Assembly: GCA_964538565.1 (NCBI GenBank)
Contig: CAZIGW010000123.1
Location: 1 to 22,022 of the forward strand
Direction: 5' to 3'
Length of the DNA stretch: 22,022 nt
Source of the DNA: CAYVBN01 sp964538565
Lineage (GTDB): Bacteria > Pseudomonadota > Alphaproteobacteria > Rhizobiales > Xanthobacteraceae
Each line of letters starts with the position of its first letter. Position 1 is the first letter of the stretch. Made by a program: the position numbers and the translations under genes. This document shows positions 1 through 7,097 of the stretch, in pieces. The notes below the pieces were generated by a model. The model did no database searches. It saw only the letters and a program-made list of their open reading frames with translations, and was not told where the DNA came from.

Positions 1-131
1 AAAGAAAAAGAGAAGGACGCCTGAAGGACTCCCTCCGCATCTGAAGACGGTGCGGCCTCAGCGGCCCGGCCGAATCATGCGGCCGAACGCGGCGCCAAGA
101 CATTCGCACCGGCCATGCGACGCCCGAATCC
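1..131. other. Left edge, no gene recognised
   Basis: This stretch lies downstream of the small minus-strand membrane gene. Short open frames cross it on both strands, but none has a ribosome binding site or recognisable protein. I see no hairpin followed by a T-run. Confidence 0.4.
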
Positions 132-395
132 TCACGCGTGGGCGGGTGAATTCCGGTTGCGGCCGGGAAGCCCGATGGCGAAGCGCGCAGCAGCGCCGGC
201 CACGTATCCGAACTGGATCGCAACCGTGGCGATCCCGATCGCCAGCAACGCCTGCCCGAGCCCGATGCCGTGCGCCAATCCGGCTGCGGCAATCAGCAGC
301 GCCGCCGCAATCACCGGCAGAACGAAAAAGAACACCTGAAAACGAAGACCGACCACCGCGCCCACCAGGGCGCTGCCTGCCGCAAGCGTCAACAT
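132..395 (-). CDS. Small two-helix inner-membrane protein, unknown function
   Basis: The 87-residue product starts MLTLAAGSALVGAVVGLRF and is almost entirely hydrophobic up to about residue 75. It probably has two to three short membrane helices (about 2-17, 21-38 and 45-70) and a basic tail rich in Arg, Pro and Asn. I chose the ATG at 395 because AGGGGAG lies about 8 nt upstream and the frame before it is Arg-rich and not protein-like; the same frame stays open to 491. It resembles short membrane proteins common in Bradyrhizobium-type genomes, some labelled exopolysaccharide-repressor-like, but I cannot assign a function. The nearest regulatory-looking site is a TTAA-N7-TTAA element about 107 bp upstream. 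Inner-membrane location is inferred from hydrophobicity. Confidence 0.65.
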   Translation of the reverse strand: MLTLAAGSALVGAVVGLRFQVFFFVLPVIAAALLIAAAGLAHGIGLGQALLAIGIATVAIQFGYVAGAAARFAIGLPGRNRNSPAHA

Positions 396-1010
396 CTGAG
401 CCGCTCCCCTTCGCCGGTGCGCCGAGCGCACCTCCCACCCCGAACGGACGACGCGGACAACCACCCGGTGAGTCGTCACGGTCCAACGCAATAAGAATTG
501 GTTAATGTGGAGTTAATGTGTGTCGAATATGGCTCGATTGTGTTCCAGAGATGGCAACAGCCGCGTGATGACAAGAACTGATTCGAGCAGAAAGACGAGT
601 AGACTTGCGGCGGGCACGAGCAGCTTTGTCTGATCGTCTGCGCCGATGTTCAGGTCTGCGCCATTCGCCAAGGATTTTCTTTCCGGCTTCGAGGGCACCG
701 GCAATCGGCCGGCGACATCCCGACGGAAATCCGGCTCGAGAGCACACCGGTTCGCGGTGCCCCGAGCGTCCCGGTGCTCCATCGATCTCACGTCCGCTGC
801 GGCCTCGCCAAGTCCCGGCAATCTAAAGAATTTCATTACCTCTCTTACCTAAAGTCAGGCTTGGGCGCCGGCTCCGTGCCGTGCCGGTACGGTGAAGGTT
901 TGCGGGGAGACGCCGCGCGCCGGTTTCAATCTGATTGCGGCGATTCATCGAACACCGTTGGTCGTGAGGTTCTCGGTTGCTCGTTCGACTGGTTGCGATT
1001 CGGGTCACAC
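396..1010. other. 615-bp gap between divergent genes; AT-richer core
   Basis: This gap separates the small membrane gene (minus) from the cyclic-di-GMP enzyme (plus). The part from about 490 to 620 is clearly AT-richer than its surroundings and holds a TTAA-N7-TTAA site. Several open frames cross the gap. One on the minus strand (513-836) ends in a hydrophobic stretch, but it has no good start signal and its stop codon lies inside the TTAA-N7-TTAA site, so I did not call it. I could not fix a promoter for the gene starting at 1011. Confidence 0.4.
502..516. promoter_or_regulatory. CtrA-type binding site (TTAA-N7-TTAA)
   Basis: The sequence reads TTAA, seven bases (TGTGGAG), TTAA. This matches the bipartite consensus of the alphaproteobacterial cell-cycle response regulator CtrA. 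On the minus strand one half-site reads TTAACCA, close to the preferred TTAACCAT. It lies about 107 bp upstream of the small membrane gene and about 495 bp upstream of the cyclic-di-GMP enzyme, so the small gene is the likelier target. The base match is exact; occupancy is inference. Confidence 0.45.
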
Positions 1011-3767
1011 ATGTTGAATTCCTTTCGGAGCCAGAAGGCGGAGAAAGCGAGCCGGGCCGACATGTTGCCCGCCGAGATCGCCGCCATCCTCGAGCGGCTG
1101 GCGCCGAGGAGGTCCGGCCTGTGGCCGATCACGACGCTGATCTCCTGCGGGTTTCTGCTGGTCGCCGGCGTTGCGCTCGTCACCACCGTGCTGGTCACCG
1201 AATTCCGCACGCGGGCGCTCGCCAACAGCGAACGCGAACTGCGTAACGTCGCGCTCGTCCTCGCGGAACAATCGGATCGGACCCTCCAGGCGCTTGCGCT
1301 CGTGGAGAGCAGCATCGTCGAACGCGCGCGCGCCTATTCGATCGCATCGCCGGCGGAATTCGAACGGGCGATGTCCGGCGAAACCGTGCACGCGATGCTC
1401 AAGGACAAGATCAACGGCCTTCCTTACGTGCGCAGCATGTCGCTGTTCAACGCCGAAGGGCGGTTGATAAACTTTTCCCGCGAATGGCCGATCCCCGAGC
1501 TCAACATCGACGGGCGGCCGTTCTTCCAGGCCCTCAAGGCCGACAAGGGCCTTGCGCCGATCATCAGCGAACCGATCTTCAATCCCCAATTCGACAGGTG
1601 GGGGATCTATTTCGGCCGCAAGATCCTCGCGCCGAACGGCCGGCTCCTGGGATTCATCAGCGCCAGGATCGATCTTCCCTACTTCGAGAACCTGTTCGGT
1701 TCCCTCGCGCTCGGCGAGCACAGCACGATCGCGCTTTTCAGCTCCGAGGGCGTGCTCATCGTCCGCCACCCGCGTATCGAATCGATGATCGGCCAGCGCT
1801 TCACCGGCGTCGCCGACGCCTTGCGCAACGGGGACGGAACGAGCGGGACGGTCCGGCTCGTCGGCCGGATGGACGGCAAGGACCGTCTTCTCGCCGTCCA
1901 CCGCCTGGCCAGCTATCCGCTGATCGTGAGCGTCGGACTGGACATTTCCGACATCTTCGCCGACTGGCAGCGCCAGGCGCGATACCTGACGATGGCCGGC
2001 GTCCTGGCCACGATCGCGATCGTTGCGCTCGTGGCACTTCTCGCGCGGCAATTGATGCGCGCGCACGGCCAGGCGCAGCGGAAACTGATCGAGCAGAAGC
2101 GGCAGCTCGACACCGCGCTCAACAACATGTCGCAGGGGCTGTGCATGTTCGACGCCCAGGCGCGGCTCGTCGTCTGCAACGAACGCTACCTGCAGATGTA
2201 CAACCTCTCCGCGCAGGCGGCGATGCCCGGCTGCACCGTCGCCGACCTGCTCGTCCAGCGCAAACAGGTCGGATCGTTCTCCGGCGACCCCCAGCGCTAC
2301 TGCTCCGAGCTGCTGGCCGCCATCGCGCGCGGAAAGCCCTACGAACAGCTGATCGAGACCGCCGAGGGACGCACGATCCAGATCGTCAACCATCCGCTGG
2401 CCGATGGCGGCTGGGTCGCGACCCACGAAGACATCAGCGAGCGGCGGCGGACCGAGCGGCAGATCGCCTACATGGCGCGCCACGACGCGCTGACCGATCT
2501 CGCCAATCGCGTGCTGTTCCTGGAGAAGATCGACGAGGCGCTGGCGCGGCTCCGGCGCGATGGCAACGGCTTCACCGTGTTCGTGCTCGACCTCGACGAA
2601 TTCAAGACCGTCAACGATTCGCTCGGCCATCCGGTCGGAGACGCGCTGCTCAAGGCGGTGGCTGAACGGCTGCGGGCCGCCACGCGCGAGATCGACACGG
2701 TGGCCCGGCTGGGCGGCGACGAGTTCGCCATCCTGCAGTCCGTCGAGGGCGACCAGAGAGAAGCGGCCATCACGCTCGCGAGCCGGCTGCTCGAAGCGAT
2801 CAGCACGCCGTTCGAGATCGCCGGGCACCAGGTCATCGTCGGCACGAGCATCGGCATCGCGCTGGCGCCGCACGACGGCACTGCCGCCGACCAGCTTCTC
2901 AAGAACGCCGATCTCGCGCTGTACCGCGTCAAGGCCGAGGGCCGCAACGGCTTTCGCCTGTTCGAGATGGAGATGGAATCCGAGGCGCTGCTGCGCCACG
3001 CCCTCAGCATCGATCTGCGCACCGCGATCGCGCGCGGCGACTTCGAACTGCACTACCAGGCGGTGTTCGACGCGGCCACGCAGGAGCCGCGCGGCGCCGA
3101 GGCGCTGGTGCGCTGGCGCCACCCCGAGCGGGGAACGATTCCGCCCGGCAATTTCATCCCGCTGGCCGAGGACACCGGGCTGATCGTCCCGCTCGGCGAA
3201 TGGGTCCTGCGTCGCGCCTGCCAGGACGCATCGAACTGGCCGTTCCCGGTCAAGATCGCCGTCAACCTGTCTCCGGTGCAGTTCCAGCGCGGCAATCTCG
3301 TCGAAACCGTCACGCGCGCGCTGGTCGATTCCGCCCTGTGCCCGGAACGGCTGGAGCTCGAGATCACCGAGTCCGTCTTGTTGCAGAAGAACGCCGACAA
3401 CCTGGCGATGCTGCACGAGCTCAAGAGTCTCGGCGTCTCGATCGTGCTCGACGACTTCGGCACCGGCTATTCGTCGTTGAGCTATCTGCGCATGTTTCCG
3501 TTCGACAAGATCAAGATCGACCAGTCGTTCGTCGCCGAAATGACGGTGCGCGCCGATTGCGCCGCGATCATCTGCGCCATTACGGGTCTCGGCAAGAGCC
3601 TCAACATCGTCACGACCGCCGAAGGGGTGGAGACGCTGGAACAATTCGAACTTCTGCGTGCGGCCGGCTGCGACCTGCTGCAGGGCTATCTGTTCGGCAG
3701 GCCGTGCCCGGTCGCCGATCTCGAACTGGGGACACTCCGACACCTCGCCCTGGACCTGGCGACCTGA
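1011..3767 (+). CDS. Membrane-bound dCache-PAS-GGDEF-EAL cyclic-di-GMP enzyme
   Basis: The 918-residue sensor enzyme has a membrane helix at about 37-63, a periplasmic dCache-like sensor at about 64-324, and a second helix at about 325-346. A PAS domain follows from about 371 (NNMSQGLCMFD), then GGDEF at about 490-650 and EAL at about 660-905. The GGDEF signature is intact at 568-572, with an RxxD inhibitory site (REID) five residues before it, so diguanylate cyclase activity with product inhibition is plausible. The EAL signature (697-699) and loop 6 (DDFGTGYSS, 814-822) are also intact, so cyclic-di-GMP phosphodiesterase activity is plausible too. Which activity dominates cannot be read from sequence. 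The start is uncertain: ATG 1011 and ATG 1062 are both possible, neither has a strong ribosome binding site, and the frame is open from 774. The DUF2336 gene follows on the same strand after 142 bp. Confidence 0.92.
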   Translation: MLNSFRSQKAEKASRADMLPAEIAAILERLAPRRSGLWPITTLISCGFLLVAGVALVTTVLVTEFRTRALANSERELRNVALVLAEQSDRTLQALALVESSIVERARAYSIASPAEFERAMSGETVHAMLKDKINGLPYVRSMSLFNAEGRLINFSREWPIPELNIDGRPFFQALKADKGLAPIISEPIFNPQFDRWGIYFGRKILAPNGRLLGFISARIDLPYFENLFGSLALGEHSTIALFSSEGVLIVRHPRIESMIGQRFTGVADALRNGDGTSGTVRLVGRMDGKDRLLAVHRLASYPLIVSVGLDISDIFADWQRQARYLTMAGVLATIAIVALVALLARQLMRAHGQAQRKLIEQKRQLDTALNNMSQGLCMFDAQARLVVCNERYLQMYNLSAQAAMPGCTVADLLVQRKQVGSFSGDPQRYCSELLAAIARGKPYEQLIETAEGRTIQIVNHPLADGGWVATHEDISERRRTERQIAYMARHDALTDLANRVLFLEKIDEALARLRRDGNGFTVFVLDLDEFKTVNDSLGHPVGDALLKAVAERLRAATREIDTVARLGGDEFAILQSVEGDQREAAITLASRLLEAISTPFEIAGHQVIVGTSIGIALAPHDGTAADQLLKNADLALYRVKAEGRNGFRLFEMEMESEALLRHALSIDLRTAIARGDFELHYQAVFDAATQEPRGAEALVRWRHPERGTIPPGNFIPLAEDTGLIVPLGEWVLRRACQDASNWPFPVKIAVNLSPVQFQRGNLVETVTRALVDSALCPERLELEITESVLLQKNADNLAMLHELKSLGVSIVLDDFGTGYSSLSYLRMFPFDKIKIDQSFVAEMTVRADCAAIICAITGLGKSLNIVTTAEGVETLEQFELLRAAGCDLLQGYLFGRPCPVADLELGTLRHLALDLAT

Positions 3768-3909
3768 TCGAAACGCAGGACGCGCGGTCCTGGGGAGGAC
3801 CGGGGAAGAAGGGGACTGAAGACGTGGAATACGGAACAATTCGCGACCAGGGTGCGCCGGCTCGTGCACGAGCGGGCGGAGCAGAACGCATTTGCGGGAC
3901 GGGTCGCCA

Positions 3910-5007
3910 ATGAGCCCGCAGCAGACGCTCATTGACGAGCTCGACCGGGCGGTCTCGCACGTCACCCCGGAACGGCGTGCCGGCATGCTCGAGCACGTCA
4001 CGGACCTGTTCATGCACGGCGGCGAACAATACTCCGAGGAGCAGATCGCGCTGTTCGACGACGTGTTCGTGCGGCTGGTGGCGGAGATCGAGACGTCCGC
4101 GCGCGCCCTGCTGGCGCAGAGGCTTGCCCGATCGGCCCACGCCCCGCCGAACGTCACCCGCCTGCTGGCATTCGACGATGCGATCGAGGTAGCCGGCCCC
4201 ATCCTCACCCATTCCGAACGCCTCGACGAGAATTCCCTGGTCGAGAACGCGCGCACCAAGAGCCAGCGCCACCTGCGCGCGATTTCCCAGCGCAAGACGC
4301 TGAGCGCCGCGATCACCGATGTCCTTCTCGAACGCGGCGATCAGGACGTCGTCCGGCAGACGGCGGCCAATCCGGGCGCCAGGTTCTCGGAAAGCGGCTA
4401 CGTGATCCTTGTCGAAAAATCGAAGGACGACGACCAGCTGGCGCTCAGCGTGGGCATCCGCGCCGACATCCCGCGGCATCATTTTCTCCGCTTGCTCGCG
4501 AAGGCCTCCGATGTCGTGCGCGCCAGGCTCGAGGCGGCGGATCCGCAGGCCGTGAACGAGATCCAGAATGTCGTGGCGACCGTCACGCATCGGGTCCAGG
4601 CGAGGACGGCGGCGGAGTCGCACGACTACGCGCGCGCGCGCGCCCGGCTCGATCCGCTTCATGCGACCGGCCAGCTGCGCGAGGCGGACGTCGCCATCTG
4701 GGCGAGGGCCGAGAAGTTCGAGGAAACCGTGGTGGCGCTCGCGCTGCTCAGCCATCTCTCGATCGAGGCCGTCGAACGGGCGATGATGCACCCGCGCGCC
4801 GAGTCGCTGCTCATGATCATGCGGGCGATCGGACTGTCGTGGTCGACCTGCAAGCCGATCCTGCTGCTGCGCGCCACCGGAACCGCGGTATCAAGCCACG
4901 AGGTCGAACACGCCCTCAGCGTCTTCGAACGCCTCAAGCCGGAAACGGCCCGGCAGGTCCTGCGATTTCAGCAGATGCGCGAAATCGCCGGCCGGCCGCG
5001 GAACTGA
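3910..5007 (+). CDS. DUF2336 family protein
   Basis: This is a 365-residue, soluble, mostly helical protein with no signal peptide or membrane segment. Its overall pattern, including LLERGDQDVVRQTAANPGA (about 138-156), matches the alphaproteobacterial DUF2336 family, whose biochemical role is unknown. The motif with repeated losses of function per helix suggests a HEAT-like, protein-binding fold, but that is inference. ATG 3910 is preferred because GGGACGGG lies just upstream; a TTG at 3892 in the same frame is an alternative. It lies 142 bp downstream of the cyclic-di-GMP enzyme on the same strand, so shared transcription and a signalling role are possible. A convergent hairpin separates it from the parA-like gene. 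Confidence 0.82.
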   Translation: MSPQQTLIDELDRAVSHVTPERRAGMLEHVTDLFMHGGEQYSEEQIALFDDVFVRLVAEIETSARALLAQRLARSAHAPPNVTRLLAFDDAIEVAGPILTHSERLDENSLVENARTKSQRHLRAISQRKTLSAAITDVLLERGDQDVVRQTAANPGARFSESGYVILVEKSKDDDQLALSVGIRADIPRHHFLRLLAKASDVVRARLEAADPQAVNEIQNVVATVTHRVQARTAAESHDYARARARLDPLHATGQLREADVAIWARAEKFEETVVALALLSHLSIEAVERAMMHPRAESLLMIMRAIGLSWSTCKPILLLRATGTAVSSHEVEHALSVFERLKPETARQVLRFQQMREIAGRPRN

Positions 5008-5025
5008 CGGGACGGGTCCGGCCCG

Positions 5026-5049
5026 GCCGCCTGAGGCCTCTCAGGCGGC
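5026..5049. terminator. Perfect hairpin between convergent genes
   Basis: There are two perfect 10-bp arms (GCCGCCTGAG / CTCAGGCGGC) around a 4-nt loop. The hairpin sits in the 33-bp gap between the DUF2336 gene and the parA-like gene and includes the parA-like stop codon. It could act on both strands. There is no T-run on either side, so it is not a canonical intrinsic terminator. Confidence 0.5.
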
Positions 5050-5721
5050 GCTGCGGCGAGCCGCGGCGGCGCGCGCGTAGGCGGCGCGCACTTCCTGCAC
5101 CGATTTTTCGATCGCCGACCAGAGCGCGGCCACCTCGGAAGCGGCCGAGGACCGCGGGTCGTATTCGCGCACGCCCTCGCCCGACTCGAGTGAGGCCGCG
5201 TAGTCGGCACGCTGGGTGATCTGGCCCGACCACACCGGAATGTTGAGGCCGTGCAACACCTCGCGCACCTTGGTGACGAAGGCGGCCTCCGCCTCGTTGC
5301 GGGTCGGCGGCGCCGCGTTGATCACCAGCGCGTAGGGCCGGCGCGATCTGCGGGCGAAATCGATGGTCTCGCGCACGGCGGCGAGATCGAAGACGGCAAG
5401 GCGAACCGGAATGACGACGAGCGTCGCCGCCCGGATCGCGTCGCCGACGACGCTCGAGGTGCTCGGCGGGGTGTCGATGAACACCCATTCGTAGCCTTCG
5501 CGCTTGGCGGTCCTGAGGATGTCGACCACCCCGCGCGAGCCGTCGCGCAGCGGTGGTTCGTGGATCTGCCGCAGGTTGCGCCACAATGTGGCCGACCCCT
5601 GCGGGTCGGCGTCGACCAACAGACAGCGCCGCGGCCGCCTGGCCGCGTGGGCGGCGACGTGAACGGTCAGCGTGCTCTTCCCGGAGCCGCCCTTGCGCGA
5701 TGCGAAGACGATCACGTTCAT
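5041..5721 (-). CDS. Orphan ParA/MinD-type partition ATPase
   Basis: The 226-residue P-loop ATPase has a deviant Walker A, KGGSGKST at 10-17, with both the signature lysine (K10) and the catalytic lysine (K15). It also has the DADPQGSA switch motif (38-45) and a Walker B region FIDTPPS (about 80-86). Such ATPases position DNA, chemoreceptor arrays or other cargo by ATP-dependent dimerisation on the nucleoid. No ParB or parS-like partner is visible, the protein is short, and the gene stands alone, so this is not the chromosomal parAB pair. An orphan positioning ATPase (PpfA or VirC1 type) fits better, and its cargo is unknown. The start ATG 5721 has GAGG about 10 nt upstream. A promoter and an overlapping palindrome lie just upstream. 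Confidence 0.88.
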   Translation of the reverse strand: MNVIVFASRKGGSGKSTLTVHVAAHAARRPRRCLLVDADPQGSATLWRNLRQIHEPPLRDGSRGVVDILRTAKREGYEWVFIDTPPSTSSVVGDAIRAATLVVIPVRLAVFDLAAVRETIDFARRSRRPYALVINAAPPTRNEAEAAFVTKVREVLHGLNIPVWSGQITQRADYAASLESGEGVREYDPRSSAASEVAALWSAIEKSVQEVRAAYARAAAARRSAA

Positions 5722-5739
5722 GGCGAATCAGCCTCGCAG

Positions 5740-5768
5740 TATTGTGGCGGTAACTTGGCAATTTGCAA
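5740..5768 (-). promoter_or_regulatory. Probable promoter of the parA-like gene
   Basis: On the minus strand, TTGCAA (5763-5768) is followed by exactly 17 bp and then ACAATA (5740-5745). This fits a housekeeping-sigma promoter with a leader of roughly 15 nt. The -35 box overlaps the left arm of the palindrome at 5761-5785. Confidence 0.5.
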
Positions 5769-5785
5769 AAGGGAAAAATGCAAAT
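5761..5785. repeat. Palindrome over the parA-like promoter, candidate operator
   Basis: Perfect 7-bp arms ATTTGCA (5761-5767) and TGCAAAT (5779-5785) flank an 11-bp purine-rich spacer in a locally AT-rich patch. The palindrome covers the -35 box of the parA-like gene. Operators of autoregulated ParA genes often sit this way, but this protein lacks an obvious N-terminal helix-turn-helix, so another repressor would be needed. Confidence 0.5.
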
Positions 5786-6185
5786 CTCGCGGTAAGATAG
5801 CGGCGGGCGGCGGGAAATGCGTACGAAAGTATGGCCACGTGTGGCTTGCGGTTGCTCCTCACGACAACCAGCGCGCGTGCGGCGAGGCGGTAACGGCCGC
5901 GGCAGGAGCGCCGGCCGGCGTCGCGGCGAAGCCGCCCGGCCACCCGCGGACCGGCGTCCCAAGGCGACGGCGGGGACTCGCAGGATTGCCGACACCGCGT
6001 TTCGAGACCCCGTCTTCGGAGCGGCGAAGTCTCGCGTCCTGTCTCGCAACCGATGAGTTTCTCCCCGATTCCGTGATGCCGTATCCGCGCGCGCTCCACG
6101 CGGAGCACCGCACGCGTCGGTCCACACAGGCGCGCGCACAAACAAAACGACTCTATACGCGGAAATTTGCGATGGCCGCGCCCGT

Positions 6186-6280
6186 CCGCGCGGGATCGTA
6201 CGAATCATAGCCGGCGATTTCGTCAAAGGCGTGTCGAAACCCGGTCGTCGCGGAGCTGACGTCCGCGCGATCCCGCGCGG
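6186..6280. repeat. 13-bp inverted repeat pair with nested hairpin
   Basis: CCGCGCGGGATCG at 6186-6198 recurs as its exact reverse complement at 6268-6280, 69 bp away. The right copy also forms its own hairpin (CCGCGCG / CGCGCGG, 6263-6280, 4-nt loop). The arms are GC-rich, so chance is possible in this genome. Confidence 0.4.
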
Positions 6281-6382
6281 GCCGGATTCTCGCACACCAA
6301 CGCAACGCCCGACGGCATCGGGTGCGCGAAGTCGGCACCGAACACGTCGGTATCAAATCGGGACAGCCGCCGACGTGCATCG

Positions 6383-6408
6383 GTCAGATGAACAGCGGTT
6401 CATCTGAC
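6383..6408. repeat. Perfect 11-bp inverted repeat upstream of small exported protein
   Basis: The arms GTCAGATGAAC and GTTCATCTGAC are perfect and separated by AGCG. No T-run follows. It lies about 135 bp upstream of the exported-protein gene. A regulator operator is a reasonable reading; a small-RNA or leader hairpin is the alternative. Confidence 0.55.
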
Positions 6409-6528
6409 GCGCGGCGGTCGCAAGCCGCAGGAACCGAATCAACTTGGCGTTTGTTTGCGCAACATCAAGTCGTGCATGAGCGCACGCACCGTACTCTCGG
6501 GGCGGGCGGGAGACGACGCAACGAAGAG

Positions 6529-6534
6529 AAGGAG
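6529..6534 (+). promoter_or_regulatory. Strong ribosome binding site
   Basis: AAGGAG lies 8 nt before the ATG at 6543. It fixes the start of the small exported protein and suggests efficient translation. Confidence 0.8.
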
Positions 6535-6542
6535 TTCAACCG

Positions 6543-6836
6543 ATGCGAAAAGCGCTGATTGCGGCCGCAACAGCCGCGAGCTTGTGTGTCGGAGGCTCGC
6601 TGATCGCCAGTCGGGCAGACGCCATGACGCTCTCGACTCCGGCCGGCGTCGCCACTGCCGTCGACCAGACGCAATCCGTCGGCAAGGTCGCCTACGTGTG
6701 CCGCCGATGGTGGAACGGATTTCGCTGGGTCCGTCGATGCTGGTGGCGTCCGGGTTCGTATTGGGGACCGCGGCCGTACTGGGGCCCGCGTCCCTTCTGG
6801 GGACCGCGCTGGCATCGGCATTGGCGTCGCTGGTAA
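6543..6836 (+). CDS. Small exported Trp/Arg-rich repeat protein
   Basis: This is a 97-residue preprotein. Residues 1-27 form a Sec signal peptide (MRKALIAAA start, cleavage likely after ADA). The mature protein is about 70 residues and very unusual: a basic aromatic core with two cysteines (C53, C66) around WWNGFRWVRR, then three tandem copies of Y/F-W-G-P-R-P (about 73-90), ending HRHWRRW. The repeats are also visible in DNA as 18-bp units. Similar exported short-repeat proteins occur widely in Bradyrhizobium-type genomes without known function. An excellent ribosome binding site and an immediate strong terminator suggest a single-gene, well-expressed unit. Binding to anionic envelope surfaces or peptidoglycan is only a guess from composition. 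Confidence 0.85.
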   Translation: MRKALIAAATAASLCVGGSLIASRADAMTLSTPAGVATAVDQTQSVGKVAYVCRRWWNGFRWVRRCWWRPGSYWGPRPYWGPRPFWGPRWHRHWRRW

Positions 6837-6849
6837 GTCCAGCCTCGGG

Positions 6850-6875
6850 CGGGCGGCTTCGGCCGCCCGTTTTTT
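6850..6875 (+). terminator. Intrinsic terminator of the small exported-protein gene
   Basis: A perfect 8-bp stem (CGGGCGGC / GCCGCCCG) with a TTCG tetraloop is followed directly by six T residues, 14 nt after the stop codon. This is the clearest Rho-independent terminator in the window. Confidence 0.92.
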
Positions 6876-7097
6876 ACGCCAAGCATCCTACCGCCGCGAC
6901 CGCATCAGCGCCGCGCGACATGGGCCGGAACAAAATCGTCGGATTCCGATTGAGATCGCGGTCAACACGGGTGCGTGATCCGGCGAAAGAGGCGCTGTGT
7001 GGAGCGGGCAAGGGATCGCTGCGCCTGTCTGACAGAGCGGGAGCGCAGTCGGGCGAGCAGATCTGGTCGCCGGCGCTCCCGGTGCCGGAGGTTCGTC

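Larger units (their letters stand above)
5786..6542. other. Gene-poor gap of about 750 bp with several inverted repeats
   Basis: I found no convincing gene between the parA-like promoter and the small exported-protein gene. Open frames here are Arg/Pro-rich and lack start signals. The gap holds a 13-bp inverted repeat pair (6186-6198 / 6268-6280), a hairpin (6263-6280) and a perfect 11-bp inverted repeat (6383-6408). The 5' leader of the downstream gene must start in its right part, but I could not settle on -35/-10 boxes. Confidence 0.4.

Noticed and set aside
513..836. 107-codon minus-strand frame ending in a hydrophobic segment
   Set aside because: The hydrophobic tail is suggestive, but there is no ribosome binding site, the first 60 residues are not protein-like, and its stop codon is part of the TTAA-N7-TTAA site.
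1005..4316. 1103-codon open frame on the minus strand opposite the cyclic-di-GMP enzyme
   Set aside because: It is a shadow frame caused by high third-position GC. Its translation is rich in Arg, Glu and His without domains, while the plus strand has intact PAS, GGDEF and EAL motifs.
5728..6141. 137-codon minus-strand frame upstream of the parA-like gene
   Set aside because: Arg/Pro-rich composition, no start signal, and it would run through the parA-like promoter and palindrome.
6430..6451. GGAAC followed by CGTT, resembling an EcfG stress promoter
   Set aside because: The spacer is 13 bp, shorter than the 16-18 bp expected for EcfG-type sigma factors.
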